A stretch of DNA of 64,000 nucleotides from Pseudomonas sp. ZH-FAD (GCF_002803095.1 NZ_PGLR01000010.1:1-64000), one strand, 5' to 3'; shown: positions 45,529-54,733, numbered from the stretch's first letter. Numbers and translations: made by a program. Notes: generated by a model from the sequence alone, not told the origin.

Positions 45529-46898
45529 AGGTATCGATCGCCAGGCGCCTGGCCCTGATGTTCGCGCTGGCGGCCATTCTGATCACCTCGACCAGTGCGG
45601 TGCTGCTGCGCTGCTCCCTGAAGCAGTCGCTGGACGAACAGATGCACAACGAGCTGATCCTGCGTCACTCCGTGCTCGACCCATTGCTGTCGAAGTACGA
45701 GTCGCCTGAGGACTGGGTCGGGGTGCACCAGAAACTGGACACCCTGACACCTAGCGACGAGCGGGTGCTCTATTGGGTGCTGAGCGACGATAGCAACTAT
45801 AGCTATGGCGGTGCGATGCCGGATGGTCAGGCTCGTTCGCAGCAGCCGGATGGTTTTTCCGTCATGGACATGCCGGATCATCACTGCCCGATGGTGCTGC
45901 TGACCAAAACCATTCCAGCCATGGGCAGCCGCCCGGAGCTGCGCTTCATCGTCGGGCTTGATTCGACGCCCTTCATGGGCACGCTGGGGAATTTCACCAG
46001 AGCCCTTATCTTCACCTCGGCGCTGGGCATCGCCTTGGCGGCGCTGCTCGGTTACTGGGTTTCGCGGCTCGGCCTGAGACCGGTGCGCCGGTTGAGCAAT
46101 CAGGCCAACAGCCTGCCGCCCGGCGACTCGAAACAGCGCTTGGAGACCGAGGCGCTGCCCAGCGAGCTACAGGAGCTGGCGGTGTCGTTCAATGGCGCGC
46201 TCGCCCGACAGGAGGCGGCCTGGTGCCAGCTTGAAGGCTTCAATGCCAACGTCGCTCACGAGCTTCGCACGCCTCTGACCAACCTGATCGGGCAGACCCA
46301 GGTCGCACTGGTCCATGACCGCGACCTGAACGAGCTTCAGGATCTGTTGCAATCGAACCTGGAAGAGCTGGAGCGCATGGGCGCCATCGTCAACGACATG
46401 CTGTTCCTGGCCGGTGCCGAAAGCGGCCAGCGGGCGACCGAATTGAGCGATGTCTCGCTGTACGAGGAAGCCTCCAAGACCGTGGAATACCTGGAGCCTG
46501 TGCTGTTCGACAAACACCTGAACGTGGTGATTGAGGGCGACATGCGGGCGCGTATCGATCGTCGGCTGTTCCACCGCTCTCTGGCCAACCTGCTGCAGAA
46601 CGCGGCGCGCTACGCCGACCCGGGCAGCACCATCACGGTCAGTCTGGTGAGCAATGGCATGCAGGCCGAAGTGAGCGTGTCCAATGTCGGCGAGCCTATC
46701 GACAGCGAGCACCTGGAGCACCTGTTCGAGCGTTTCTACCGTGCCGATGCGGCCAGGGCGCGTAGCGATGCGCATCATGGTCTGGGACTTTCGATCGTGC
46801 GCGCCGTGGCATCCATGCACGGCGGCCGTGTGTTCGCTCGCAGCGAGGCAGGCTGCAACACCTTCGGCTTTTCCTTGACCAGCGAATCGCTCGCCTGA
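45525..46898 (+). CDS. Heavy-metal-type sensor histidine kinase
   Basis: A 457-residue membrane kinase. Membrane helices are at about 8-29 and 158-180 and flank a periplasmic sensor of about 130 residues; then come HAMP, HisKA with His245 (NVAHELRTPLTN), and a C-terminal ATPase domain with GLGLSIV. The sensor holds a compact cluster MDMPDHHCPM (residues 114-123) of Met, His and Cys, suited to soft metals such as Cu(I) or Ag(I). It is translated with an ATGA overlap from the regulator gene. Confidence 0.92.
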   Translation: MKVSIARRLALMFALAAILITSTSAVLLRCSLKQSLDEQMHNELILRHSVLDPLLSKYESPEDWVGVHQKLDTLTPSDERVLYWVLSDDSNYSYGGAMPDGQARSQQPDGFSVMDMPDHHCPMVLLTKTIPAMGSRPELRFIVGLDSTPFMGTLGNFTRALIFTSALGIALAALLGYWVSRLGLRPVRRLSNQANSLPPGDSKQRLETEALPSELQELAVSFNGALARQEAAWCQLEGFNANVAHELRTPLTNLIGQTQVALVHDRDLNELQDLLQSNLEELERMGAIVNDMLFLAGAESGQRATELSDVSLYEEASKTVEYLEPVLFDKHLNVVIEGDMRARIDRRLFHRSLANLLQNAARYADPGSTITVSLVSNGMQAEVSVSNVGEPIDSEHLEHLFERFYRADAARARSDAHHGLGLSIVRAVASMHGGRVFARSEAGCNTFGFSLTSESLA

Positions 46899-46950
46899 TG
46901 CCTTTCGTCGAGCCAGGCAGTCCTGCCTGAGCTTGCCCGGGTGCAGCAGG

Positions 46951-47007
46951 CTGACATCTTCCTGTCAGTCTGCGGTCACCTTGACGTCAGTCTGCCCGTC
47001 CTAGAGT
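46951..47007 (+). promoter_or_regulatory. Response-regulator box and promoter of the RND efflux operon
   Basis: CTGACA at 46951 and TGTCAG at 46963 are separated by 6 bases here, instead of 4 in the other two copies. The direct repeat TGTCAG-N5-GGTCA (46963-46978) and the -10 TAGAGT at 47002-47007 keep exactly the same spacing (39 bases from repeat start to hexamer). It lies just before the MFP gene. Confidence 0.75.
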
Positions 47008-47037
47008 GACCCTCACATCTTAGGTGAGGAGAGTGAC

Positions 47038-48213
47038 GTGGCAGAGCCCAGTACGTTCGGGAAATGGTTCGGTTCAGCCCTCGTCACGGGCTGTGCGGTG
47101 GTTGCCGTCGCTATCTATTTCTGGCCTGCACCGTCAGCGGCCACCGCTGCTGTGGCGGCTCCAGCGATTCCCGTCCGGGTCGTCACGGTGGAGCAGCGTT
47201 CGGTGCCGGTACTGGTCAGCGCGCTGGGTACCGTCCGCTCGCTTCGTAGCGTGGATATCCGTCCGCAGGTCGATGGTGTGCTGGTCGAGATGCCGGTTCG
47301 GGAGGGGCAGCTCGTCAGCCGTGGGGATCTGCTCGCGCGCATTGATGACCGGGCCATCGTCGCCGCCCTGAATCAGGCCGAGGCGCAACTGGCCGTATCC
47401 CAGGCCCAGTTGGCGTCGGCCAGGTTGGATCTGAGGCGGTATCAGGCTCTGTCCAGGAGTTCCGCCATCTCGGCCCAGACACTTGATCAGCAGAGTGCGC
47501 TGGTGACGCAACTGGAGGCTACGGTGCGCACCAACGAGGCGAGTGTGGCGGCCAACCAGGTGCAACTTTCCCACACCCGTATCCATGCGCCGAACGACGG
47601 TCGGGTTGGCATTCATAACGTGCATGAAGGCAGCCTGCTGCGGGCTGGCGACGCGCAGGGACTGTTCTCGGTGGTGCAGTTGGATCCGATCAGCGTCGAG
47701 GTGGCGCTGCCTCAGGGGATGTTGCCGCAGTTGCAGGCACTGCTGGCCGGCAACGATCACAACCCCGTTCCATTGCAGGCTTACTCGAGTGACGGCGGCA
47801 CCCTGTTGGGCGAAGGGCGACTGGCGCTGATCGACAATCGGGTGTCGAGCCAGACCGGCACCATCAGGCTCAAGGCTGATTTTGCCAACGCTGAAGGGCG
47901 TTTGTGGCCGGATCAGTCGGTTGTGGTGAAGCTGCGGGTGCAGACTTTGGACGATGCGCTGGTGATACCGCAGCGGGCCCTGCGCCAGGGCATCGATCAC
48001 GTGCTGGTGTGGCGTGTGGTGGACGGTAATGTTGAGACGCAAGCCGTACAAGTGCTCCATACGGACAACGAAATCGCCGTGATCAATGGTTTGGCTGCCG
48101 GCGATTCGGTCGTGGTTGATGGCCACTCTCGCCTGCGTCCCGGTACTGCGGTGCGCATTCTCGATGAAGCGCCGGGGCGAGGAGCCGCTGTCGCTGAAAG
48201 GCGGGTGTTCTGA
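47038..48213 (+). CDS. RND efflux periplasmic adaptor (MFP)
   Basis: A 391-residue membrane-fusion protein that links the inner-membrane pump to an outer-membrane channel. It has one N-terminal membrane anchor (about 14-30), a lipoyl half (SVDIRPQVDGVLVEMPVREG), an alpha-hairpin (about 100-170), a second lipoyl half (THTRIHAPNDGRVG-like) and beta-barrel and membrane-proximal domains. The start is GTG 47038 with AGGAGA upstream. It is most like MdtA. It overlaps the pump gene as TGATG. Confidence 0.92.
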   Translation: MAEPSTFGKWFGSALVTGCAVVAVAIYFWPAPSAATAAVAAPAIPVRVVTVEQRSVPVLVSALGTVRSLRSVDIRPQVDGVLVEMPVREGQLVSRGDLLARIDDRAIVAALNQAEAQLAVSQAQLASARLDLRRYQALSRSSAISAQTLDQQSALVTQLEATVRTNEASVAANQVQLSHTRIHAPNDGRVGIHNVHEGSLLRAGDAQGLFSVVQLDPISVEVALPQGMLPQLQALLAGNDHNPVPLQAYSSDGGTLLGEGRLALIDNRVSSQTGTIRLKADFANAEGRLWPDQSVVVKLRVQTLDDALVIPQRALRQGIDHVLVWRVVDGNVETQAVQVLHTDNEIAVINGLAAGDSVVVDGHSRLRPGTAVRILDEAPGRGAAVAERRVF

Positions 48214-51200
48214 TGACGAGGCGCAACCTGTATGCCTGGTTCATGGACCACCCGGTCGGTACCATCCTGCTGACCGTCGCACTGGTGCTGATGGGGATGC
48301 TTGCCTTTCCCCGGTTGTCGATCGCGCCATTGCCCGAGGCGGATTTTCCGACTATTCAGATTACCGCCAGCCTGCCAGGAGCCAGTGCCGAGACTATGGC
48401 CTCATCGGTGGCGACGCCGTTGGAGGTGCAGTTCAGCAGCATTTCCGGCATCACCGAGATGACCTCTGCCAGCTCTCTGGGCATGCTCACGCTGACCTTG
48501 CAGTTCACGCTCGATAAGGACATCGACAGCGCCGCCCAGGAGGTTCAGGCGGCGATCAACACCGCCTCGGCGCGCTTGCCCGAGGACATGCCGAGTTTGC
48601 CTATCTGGCGCAAGGTCAACCCGGCGGACAGCCCAATCCTGATCCTCAGCGTCAATTCCGACACGCTGTCGCTGATCGAACTCAGCGACCAGGCCGAAAC
48701 CGTCCTGGCGCGGCAGTTGAGCCAGATCCAGGGGGTTGGCCTGATCGATCTGGTTGGCCAGCAGCGTCCGGCCATACGCATCCAGGCTCGTCCGGAAGTG
48801 CTGGCCGCTGCCGGCGTGACCATGGCCGATATCCGTGAGGCCGTGCAGCGCGCCAGCGTCAACCTGCCAAAGGGCGCGCTATTCGGCAGCAGCCGTATTT
48901 CCACGTTGGCGGTCAACGACCAGCTGTTCGAAGCGCACGAGTACGAAGACATCATCGTCACTTACCGCAACGGCTCTGCGGTGCGCGTCAAGGATCTGGC
49001 CACGGTTCGGCTTGGGGCGGAAAACGACTATACCGCGTATTGGCCGAACGGCCGTCCTGGCGTTGCTCTGGTGATCCGTCGCCAGCCGGGTGCCAATATC
49101 GTCGCCACCGCCGACCGCATTCGGGCGGCCCTGCCTGCGTTACGCGAGGCGCTGCCGGCGACCATGGAGGTCGAGGTTCTCAACGATCGTACCCGCACCA
49201 TTCGCTCCTCGCTGCATGAGGTCATGCTGACCCTGGTCATCGCCGTCGTGTTGGTCATTGGGGTGATGGCCGTGTTCCTGCGCCAGTTGTCGGCGACTTT
49301 GATCGTTTCCGCCGTGCTGGGTGTTTCCCTGGTCGCCACCTGTGCGGTGATGTACCTGGCCGGATTCAGCCTGAACAACCTGACGCTGGTGGCCATCGTG
49401 ATTGCCGTGGGTTTCATCGTCGACGATGCGATTGTCGTGGTGGAGAACATTCACCGTCACCTGGAGGCTGGCGAGAGCCGTTATGACGCGGCACTCAAGG
49501 GCGTGCGAGAAATCGGTTTCACCGTGGTGTCGATCAGTGTCTCGTTGATTGCTGCGTTCATTCCGCTGCTGTTCATGGGCGGGGTGATCGGTCGCCTGTT
49601 TCGCGAGTTCGCCCTTACTGCGACGGCGGCCATCCTGATTTCCGTGGTGGTCTGCCTGACGCTGGTGCCGACCCTGGCGGCGCTGTTCATGCAGGCGCCG
49701 AAACACCGGGAGTCTCGCGCATCGCGTTTTACCGACGGCTTGATCAATGGCTATGACCGCGCCCTGCGCTGGGCGCTGGATCACCAGCGCAGCATGCTCG
49801 GCGTATTCATGCTCAGCGTGGTGCTGAGCGTGGCGAGTTTCATGATGATCCCCAAGGGCTTCTTCCCGCTGCAGGACACCGCTTTCGTCATGGGTTTTAC
49901 CCAGGCGGCTGCCGATATTTCCTATGAAGAAATGGTCGCCAAGCACAAGCAACTAGAGGCGATCATCAGTCAGGATCCGGCCGTCATCAGTTACAACCAC
50001 GGCGTCGGTGGCGCCGCCAGTGACTCGATCGGCAACGGCCGCATGTGGTTGGTGCTGAGTGATCCCGGCCAGCGCGACGCAAGCGTTAGCGAAGTCATCG
50101 ACCGTCTGCGTCCACAATTGGCCCAGGTGCCGGGTATTCAGGTGTTCCTGCGCGCGGCTCAGGACATCAACATCGGTGCGGGAGTGCCGCGCGCGCAATA
50201 TCAATATGTATTGCGCGCGCAGAGCAGCGCGGAGCTGGCGCAGTGGACGCGTGAACTGACCGAGCGCCTGCGGCAGATGCCGCAGTTCCAGGACGTGTCT
50301 CACGACCTGCAGCTGGACGCCAATATCACGCGTTTGACCATAGACCGGGATGAGGCGGCCCGTTACGGTTTCTCCGCCGTCGATGTCGATAACGCCCTGT
50401 ACGACGCATTTGGCCAGCGGCAGATCAATGAATTCCAGACCGAGACCAACCAGTACCAGGTGGTGCTTGAACTGAGCACCGCACAGCGGGGTAACGCCGA
50501 GAGTCTGGCCTATTTCCATCTACGCTCGCCGACTACCGGTGAGATGGTGCCGTTGCGTGCTTTCGCGCGTCTCGAAGCGCAGGAGAGCGGGCCTCAGGTC
50601 ATCGCCCACAACGGCATGCTGCCAGCGGCCAATATCTCCTTCAACCTGAGTGCCGGGGTGGCGCTGGGCGACGCGGTGGCGCAACTCGAAGCGCTGCAAC
50701 TGGAAATCGGCATGCCGGCCTCGGTGACCGGTACCTTCCAGGGCGCGGCTCAGGCGTTCCAGGCCTCGCTGGCCAGCCAGCCGCTGCTGATCCTTACCGC
50801 GCTGCTGGCGGTGTACATCATCCTCGGCGTGCTCTACGAGAGCTTCGTCCACCCGCTGACGATCCTCTCGACCCTGCCTTCTGCCGGTATCGGCGCGATC
50901 CTGTTGCTGTGGGCGTGGCAACTGGACTTCTCGATCATGGCGCTGATCGGCCTGATCCTGCTGATCGGCATCGTCAAGAAGAACGGCATTCTGCTGATCG
51001 ACTTCGCCCTGCATGCCCAGCGCGTAGACGGGCTATCGCCGCGCGAGGCGATCCACCAAGCCTGCCTCACCCGCTTTCGCCCGATCCTGATGACCACCCT
51101 GGCGGCACTGCTTGGCGCGGTGCCGCTGATGATGGCGTTCGGCACCGGGGCGGAGCTGCGCGAGCCATTGGGTGTGGCCATCGTCGGCGGGTTGATGCTC

Positions 51201-51314
51201 AGCCAGATGTTGACGCTGCTGACCACGCCAGTGGTGTACCTGGCGTTGGACCGGCTGTCCCGGCGCCGTACCCAGTATGACGCCAGCGTGCAGCCAACGG
51301 AGCGCGCGCTATGA
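48213..51314 (+). CDS. RND efflux inner-membrane pump (MdtB/MdtC-like)
   Basis: A 1033-residue HAE1-type proton-driven exporter with twelve helices. The proton-relay pair Asp404-Asp405 is in GFIVDDAIVVVENIHRH. Typical starts of the two halves are PRLSIAPLPEADFPTIQITA and, in TM4-6, VIAVGFIVDD. Although the motif set resembles MdtB/MdtC and MuxB/MuxC, only one pump gene is present, so it is probably a homotrimer. No outer-membrane channel gene follows. The substrate is unknown; the metal-type two-component system makes organic toxicants or copper-related stress plausible signals. Confidence 0.95.
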   Translation: MTRRNLYAWFMDHPVGTILLTVALVLMGMLAFPRLSIAPLPEADFPTIQITASLPGASAETMASSVATPLEVQFSSISGITEMTSASSLGMLTLTLQFTLDKDIDSAAQEVQAAINTASARLPEDMPSLPIWRKVNPADSPILILSVNSDTLSLIELSDQAETVLARQLSQIQGVGLIDLVGQQRPAIRIQARPEVLAAAGVTMADIREAVQRASVNLPKGALFGSSRISTLAVNDQLFEAHEYEDIIVTYRNGSAVRVKDLATVRLGAENDYTAYWPNGRPGVALVIRRQPGANIVATADRIRAALPALREALPATMEVEVLNDRTRTIRSSLHEVMLTLVIAVVLVIGVMAVFLRQLSATLIVSAVLGVSLVATCAVMYLAGFSLNNLTLVAIVIAVGFIVDDAIVVVENIHRHLEAGESRYDAALKGVREIGFTVVSISVSLIAAFIPLLFMGGVIGRLFREFALTATAAILISVVVCLTLVPTLAALFMQAPKHRESRASRFTDGLINGYDRALRWALDHQRSMLGVFMLSVVLSVASFMMIPKGFFPLQDTAFVMGFTQAAADISYEEMVAKHKQLEAIISQDPAVISYNHGVGGAASDSIGNGRMWLVLSDPGQRDASVSEVIDRLRPQLAQVPGIQVFLRAAQDINIGAGVPRAQYQYVLRAQSSAELAQWTRELTERLRQMPQFQDVSHDLQLDANITRLTIDRDEAARYGFSAVDVDNALYDAFGQRQINEFQTETNQYQVVLELSTAQRGNAESLAYFHLRSPTTGEMVPLRAFARLEAQESGPQVIAHNGMLPAANISFNLSAGVALGDAVAQLEALQLEIGMPASVTGTFQGAAQAFQASLASQPLLILTALLAVYIILGVLYESFVHPLTILSTLPSAGIGAILLLWAWQLDFSIMALIGLILLIGIVKKNGILLIDFALHAQRVDGLSPREAIHQACLTRFRPILMTTLAALLGAVPLMMAFGTGAELREPLGVAIVGGLMLSQMLTLLTTPVVYLALDRLSRRRTQYDASVQPTERAL

Positions 51315-51418
51315 CCGATGCCTGTCTTCTTCCCAATTACCGCTGCGGTGCATCAGGTACCGGAGTGATTGCAAGACCGTCCGGGCTGCGGGTAATCAGC
51401 CATCATGGAGTGCTGCAT

Positions 51419-51682
51419 ATGAACATTCGTAGGTTTTCTCTCGCAGGTCTGCTGGCCGTCATTATTCTGGGTAGTGCGTCGTTGCTCGCTGATGAGGGCA
51501 CCGAGACACCGGCCTATACCTATGACACCAAGCTGGATATCGCCAGGGTTATACGCATCGAAGAGCCACAGTCGCAGATGTGCGAGGTGGTTCAGGCGAC
51601 CATGACCTACGTGAATACTCAAGGAGTGACGGAAACCCTCAGCTTCCTAAAGCTGGCCGACGTGTGTATCAGTAACGGCTAG
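51419..51682 (+). CDS. DUF2790 small secreted protein
   Basis: An 87-residue protein with a signal peptide (MNIRRFSLAGLLAVIILGSA, cleavage near LLA). The DUF2790 core follows: YDTKLDIARVIRIEEP, CEVVQATMTYVN and a C-terminal Cys. These small periplasmic proteins are found almost only in Pseudomonas, often next to metal-responsive two-component systems. The ATG at 51419 has GGAG upstream. A longer frame beginning at the pump stop codon (51311) would place 36 residues before the signal and is unlikely. Confidence 0.85.
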   Translation: MNIRRFSLAGLLAVIILGSASLLADEGTETPAYTYDTKLDIARVIRIEEPQSQMCEVVQATMTYVNTQGVTETLSFLKLADVCISNG

Positions 51683-51770
51683 GGGCGGTATGACCTTCAG
51701 GATTGGACGCTCCATGTTGCTGGCTCATTGCGGTCTGGTTTCGGGGCAGGACAGCCACAAATCCTCGCTG

Positions 51771-51980
51771 GCGGTGCCGACTACCGCCAGGCCGCCACGC
51801 CGCGCATCGCCGGCAGCTGTCTCGGCCACAGGCCGGCGCAGGTGACGCAGGATCTGGCCAGCTTCTGTGCCAATACCCACCTGGGGTGAAGAAGGACCTG
51901 AGGGCCGGTATCCCAAGCACTGCTGGCCGGACGACCCGCTGATCGCCGAACCCACTGCGCGGGCCAGGCCGCGCAGGTGA
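51771..51980 (+). pseudogene. Decayed copy of the hrpB 3' end
   Basis: The tail from 51793 on matches the end of the intact hrpB gene (from about 42008): CCGCGCATCGCCGGC, CAGGATCTGGCCAGCTTCTG, CCGATCGC/GCCGAACCCAC and a final CGCGCAGGTGA corresponding to CGCGCAAGTAA. The first bases (GCGGTGCCGACTACCGCC) match hrpB near 41306, so about 0.7 kb is missing in between. A further deletion of about 27 bases and a 1-base loss at CTGGGGTGAAG break the frame. It is on the same strand as hrpB, 9.7 kb away, and bounds the AraC-to-DUF2790 block. Confidence 0.88.
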
Positions 51981-52006
51981 GCGTGGATGAGGGGCGGGCA
52001 GCTGCT

Positions 52007-53254
52007 TTATAGCAGGGGGAGGGTGTAGCTCAGAATCAGACGATTCTGATCCAGGTCGTTGCCTCCATTGCTGCGGGAGATCGCGTTGCGCCAGCGCAGG
52101 CCCAGGTTTTTCAATGGCCCGCTCTGGATCGTGTAGCGAAGATCGAGATTGCGCTCCCATTCCCGGCCATTACTGCCGTCGGCCCACTCGAAGCCATCGC
52201 CCTTCACATAGCGCACGGAGAGCAGCAATCCAGGGGCGCCAAGACTGCTGAAGTCATAGTCATAACGCGCTTGCCAGGATTTCTCGTTGGGATTGGCGAA
52301 ATCGGGCGACAGCATCGAATAGTTGACGAGGAAGGCGTCGGTGCCATTCACATAGGGGTAACCGCTACCCCCGCTCATCTTCTGGTAGGCCAACGTGAAG
52401 GCATGCGCCGAGAGGTTGTAGGTGAACATGGCGCCGAATGCGCCATTGTCGACATTGGTATTGCCATCATCCGTGGAGTGGGCATAGCGAATGTCGCTTG
52501 CCAGCGACTGCTCCTCGGCTATGGGCAACAGATGAGTGATATTGACGATGTGCTGTCGATAGTTTCGTTCGAGTTGAGCGTAGTCATAGGACGTTGCAAG
52601 GCCGGAACCCCAGTTGTAACGGACGCCACCGAAATCGAATCGATCGGAGGGTTGCCCGCCCCTGATGCCTTTGCCAGTGACCGACATGTCGTCGCTGCTG
52701 GCGTAATTACGCAGGCTGTTCTGAGTCATGCGGCCCAGATTGAAATGAAACCCGCTGATTTCCTCGGAAACCAGGTGGGCGCCGCGAAAGGTCTGCGGCA
52801 AGAGGCGGGAATCACTGGGTCGAAGTGTCGGTAACTTTGGTATCAACGTACCCACATGCAGGGTGCTTTTCGAGAGCCGTGCTTTGGCGGTCAAACCCAG
52901 CTGGCTATATTCGTCGGGTGCCCGGCCATCGTTATCAATCGGAAGCAGTCCGGTGTTGGTGCGGTCTGGGCTGGAGTCCAGCTTGACGCCGAGCAGGCCT
53001 ATAGCGTCCACGCCGAAGCCGACAGTGCCCTCGGTGTAACCCGATTTGACGTCGAGAATGAAGCCCTGCGCCCATTCCTCGCGCTTGGATTGCCGCGCTC
53101 CCGGCTGACGATAGTCACCGTTGAAATAGAAGTTTCTCATCTGCACAGAGGCTTTGCTGCCGGCGATGAAGTCGGCATGTGCATGGCCCGAAAATGCCAT
53201 TGCGGCTGTGACGGGGGCGAGCATGAGGGCTGGTGGGTTGCGGGTGATGGACAT
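52007..53254 (-). CDS. OprD-family outer-membrane porin
   Basis: A 415-residue specific porin. A signal peptide (to about SGHAHA) is followed by the OprD opening DFIAGSKASVQMRNFYFNGD. Alternating amphipathic strands run to the C-terminal ILSYTLPLL, which ends in Leu rather than the usual Phe. CGGAGAAAT precedes the ATG. OprD relatives import basic amino acids or carboxylates. Here it follows a hydroxyacid dehydrogenase on the same strand and lies in a carboxylate-transport cluster, so an organic acid is the likely cargo. Confidence 0.92.
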   Translation of the reverse strand: MSITRNPPALMLAPVTAAMAFSGHAHADFIAGSKASVQMRNFYFNGDYRQPGARQSKREEWAQGFILDVKSGYTEGTVGFGVDAIGLLGVKLDSSPDRTNTGLLPIDNDGRAPDEYSQLGLTAKARLSKSTLHVGTLIPKLPTLRPSDSRLLPQTFRGAHLVSEEISGFHFNLGRMTQNSLRNYASSDDMSVTGKGIRGGQPSDRFDFGGVRYNWGSGLATSYDYAQLERNYRQHIVNITHLLPIAEEQSLASDIRYAHSTDDGNTNVDNGAFGAMFTYNLSAHAFTLAYQKMSGGSGYPYVNGTDAFLVNYSMLSPDFANPNEKSWQARYDYDFSSLGAPGLLLSVRYVKGDGFEWADGSNGREWERNLDLRYTIQSGPLKNLGLRWRNAISRSNGGNDLDQNRLILSYTLPLL

Positions 53255-53498
53255 GTATTTCTCCGATTTCCGATTGTTGTTATGAGTTCGGTATGGCGGA
53301 TCACTGAGTACTGCGGTGATTTCCCAGAAATTCCTTTCTCCCTGCGGGCGAGCGACCGCCAGCAGCGGCTGCGACTGACGGTTGTTTGAAAGAAGCGGTG
53401 TTGCGCCAATCGGCAGCAGTGGGTCCGGCCCCGTCCCAGGGGTACCTGGCAGGAGTGGGTTTGGGGCCGTTCTGGTGTGGCCAGCTGTTGCTGAGTGC

Positions 53499-54476
53499 TC
53501 AGTTGTTCAGCAGATGCCGATTGACGATGCAGCGCGGCTCAAGCGGTGTGCCATTCCACAGGCCCAGGATCTGTTGCACGGCGAGCAGGCCGACGCGATC
53601 ACGGGCTTCGCTGGTATTGGCACCTACATGGGGAGTGGCAACCAGGTTTGGCAGGCCCCACAGCGGGCTGTCTGCTGGCGGCGGCTCTGGGCTGAAGGTG
53701 TCCAGGCCGGCACCGCCGATCTGCCCTTGGCTCAGCGCGCTGACCAGCGCCTCGCTGTCTATCAGCTCGCCGCGAGCAGTGTTGATCAGGATGCTGCGCG
53801 GGCGCATTCGAGCCAATTGTGCGGTGCCGATCAGATGGCGGTTGGTCTCGGTGAGTGGGCAATGCAGGCTGATGATGTCGCTGTCTGCGAGCAGCCTGTC
53901 GAGGTCATCCTCACGTTCGACATGAGCGCGATCCGGTAGCTGCGTTAGGTAGGGGTCATACACCTTGACCTTCATCTGCAATGGCGCCACCAGATCCATA
54001 AGTATGCTGCCGATGGAACCCAGGCCGACCAGGCCCAACGTCTTGCCGAACAACTCGACCCCATTGGCTGTGGCTTTGTCCCAGTGCCCATCGCGCATGC
54101 GCGCATCCAGCAGCGCAATTTGCCGCGCCACGCTGAACATCAGGGCGAAGGCATGTTCGGCAACCGATTGTGCATTGGCACCCAGGGCAATGCTGACCGG
54201 AATACTGCGCTCGGCGGCGGCCTGGATATCGATGCTGTCGTAACCGACCCCATGCTTGGCGATGATCGTGAGTTTGGCCGATGCCTCGATCATTTCGCGG
54301 GTCAGCTTGCCCTGTCGCACGATGATGGCGTCGGGTTGCTCAGCGCCAATGATGGCCACTAATTCGTCCGCAGGGGCATACGGCGTGGTGGGGATGATCC
54401 TGACGCCGTTGGTTGCTGCGAAATTCATGGCATCGGGTGTCAACGCCGGGCCTGTCAGGAGGATGGTACGGGTCAT
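53499..54476 (-). CDS. D-2-hydroxyacid dehydrogenase
   Basis: A 325-residue NAD(P)-dependent dehydrogenase of the phosphoglycerate/hydroxypyruvate reductase family. The nucleotide loop is GLGSIG at 151-156, and the catalytic residues are Arg235 (INTARGE), Glu264 (FSPEPP) and His283 (TPHVGANT). The start MTRTILLTGP is the family start; a 29-codon upstream extension would run into the regulatory box at 54553. It probably oxidises or reduces the 2-oxo/2-hydroxy acid handled by the neighbouring transporter and aldolase. Confidence 0.93.
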   Translation of the reverse strand: MTRTILLTGPALTPDAMNFAATNGVRIIPTTPYAPADELVAIIGAEQPDAIIVRQGKLTREMIEASAKLTIIAKHGVGYDSIDIQAAAERSIPVSIALGANAQSVAEHAFALMFSVARQIALLDARMRDGHWDKATANGVELFGKTLGLVGLGSIGSILMDLVAPLQMKVKVYDPYLTQLPDRAHVEREDDLDRLLADSDIISLHCPLTETNRHLIGTAQLARMRPRSILINTARGELIDSEALVSALSQGQIGGAGLDTFSPEPPPADSPLWGLPNLVATPHVGANTSEARDRVGLLAVQQILGLWNGTPLEPRCIVNRHLLNN

Positions 54477-54552
54477 GGTGGTTGCCTTGTTCTTGTCATG
54501 AAAAAACGGCCACAGCAACAACGGTGAGGCCTTGGTTCGAACCTTAGCATAA

Positions 54553-54567
54553 TGAAATGGCATTTCA
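54553..54567. promoter_or_regulatory. IclR-type box before the hydroxyacid dehydrogenase
   Basis: TGAAATGGCATTTCA is an inverted repeat of TGAAAT about a 3-base centre, 76 bases upstream of the dehydrogenase ATG. The same sequence with one change stands before the RraA-like gene (57596) and a degraded one before tctC (57782). IclR proteins bind GGAAAT/ATTTCC-like dyads of this kind. Confidence 0.65.
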
Positions 54568-54733
54568 ATATTTATGTTTTAGATCAATTTCCCAGAGAGC
54601 TCCGTTTTCAATGGTTAAAAACGAAATAATGTTCTATTTTGTTTGGCGAAAATGAACCGTGCGGTGCAAGGATTGCCACCGCTACGGCTATCGAGTGAGT
54701 TCCGAGTCATAGCCCCCAGAGAGGTAGCTGCAG

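Noticed and set aside
51311..51418. DUF2790 protein starting at the pump stop codon
   Set aside because: The extra 36 residues precede a normal signal peptide and have no counterpart in the family; ATG 51419 has its own ribosome site.
53319..53331. ATTTCCCAGAAAT palindrome before oprD as a fourth IclR box
   Set aside because: The half-sites are in the opposite order (ATTTC...GAAAT rather than GAAAT...ATTTC), so it does not match the other boxes.
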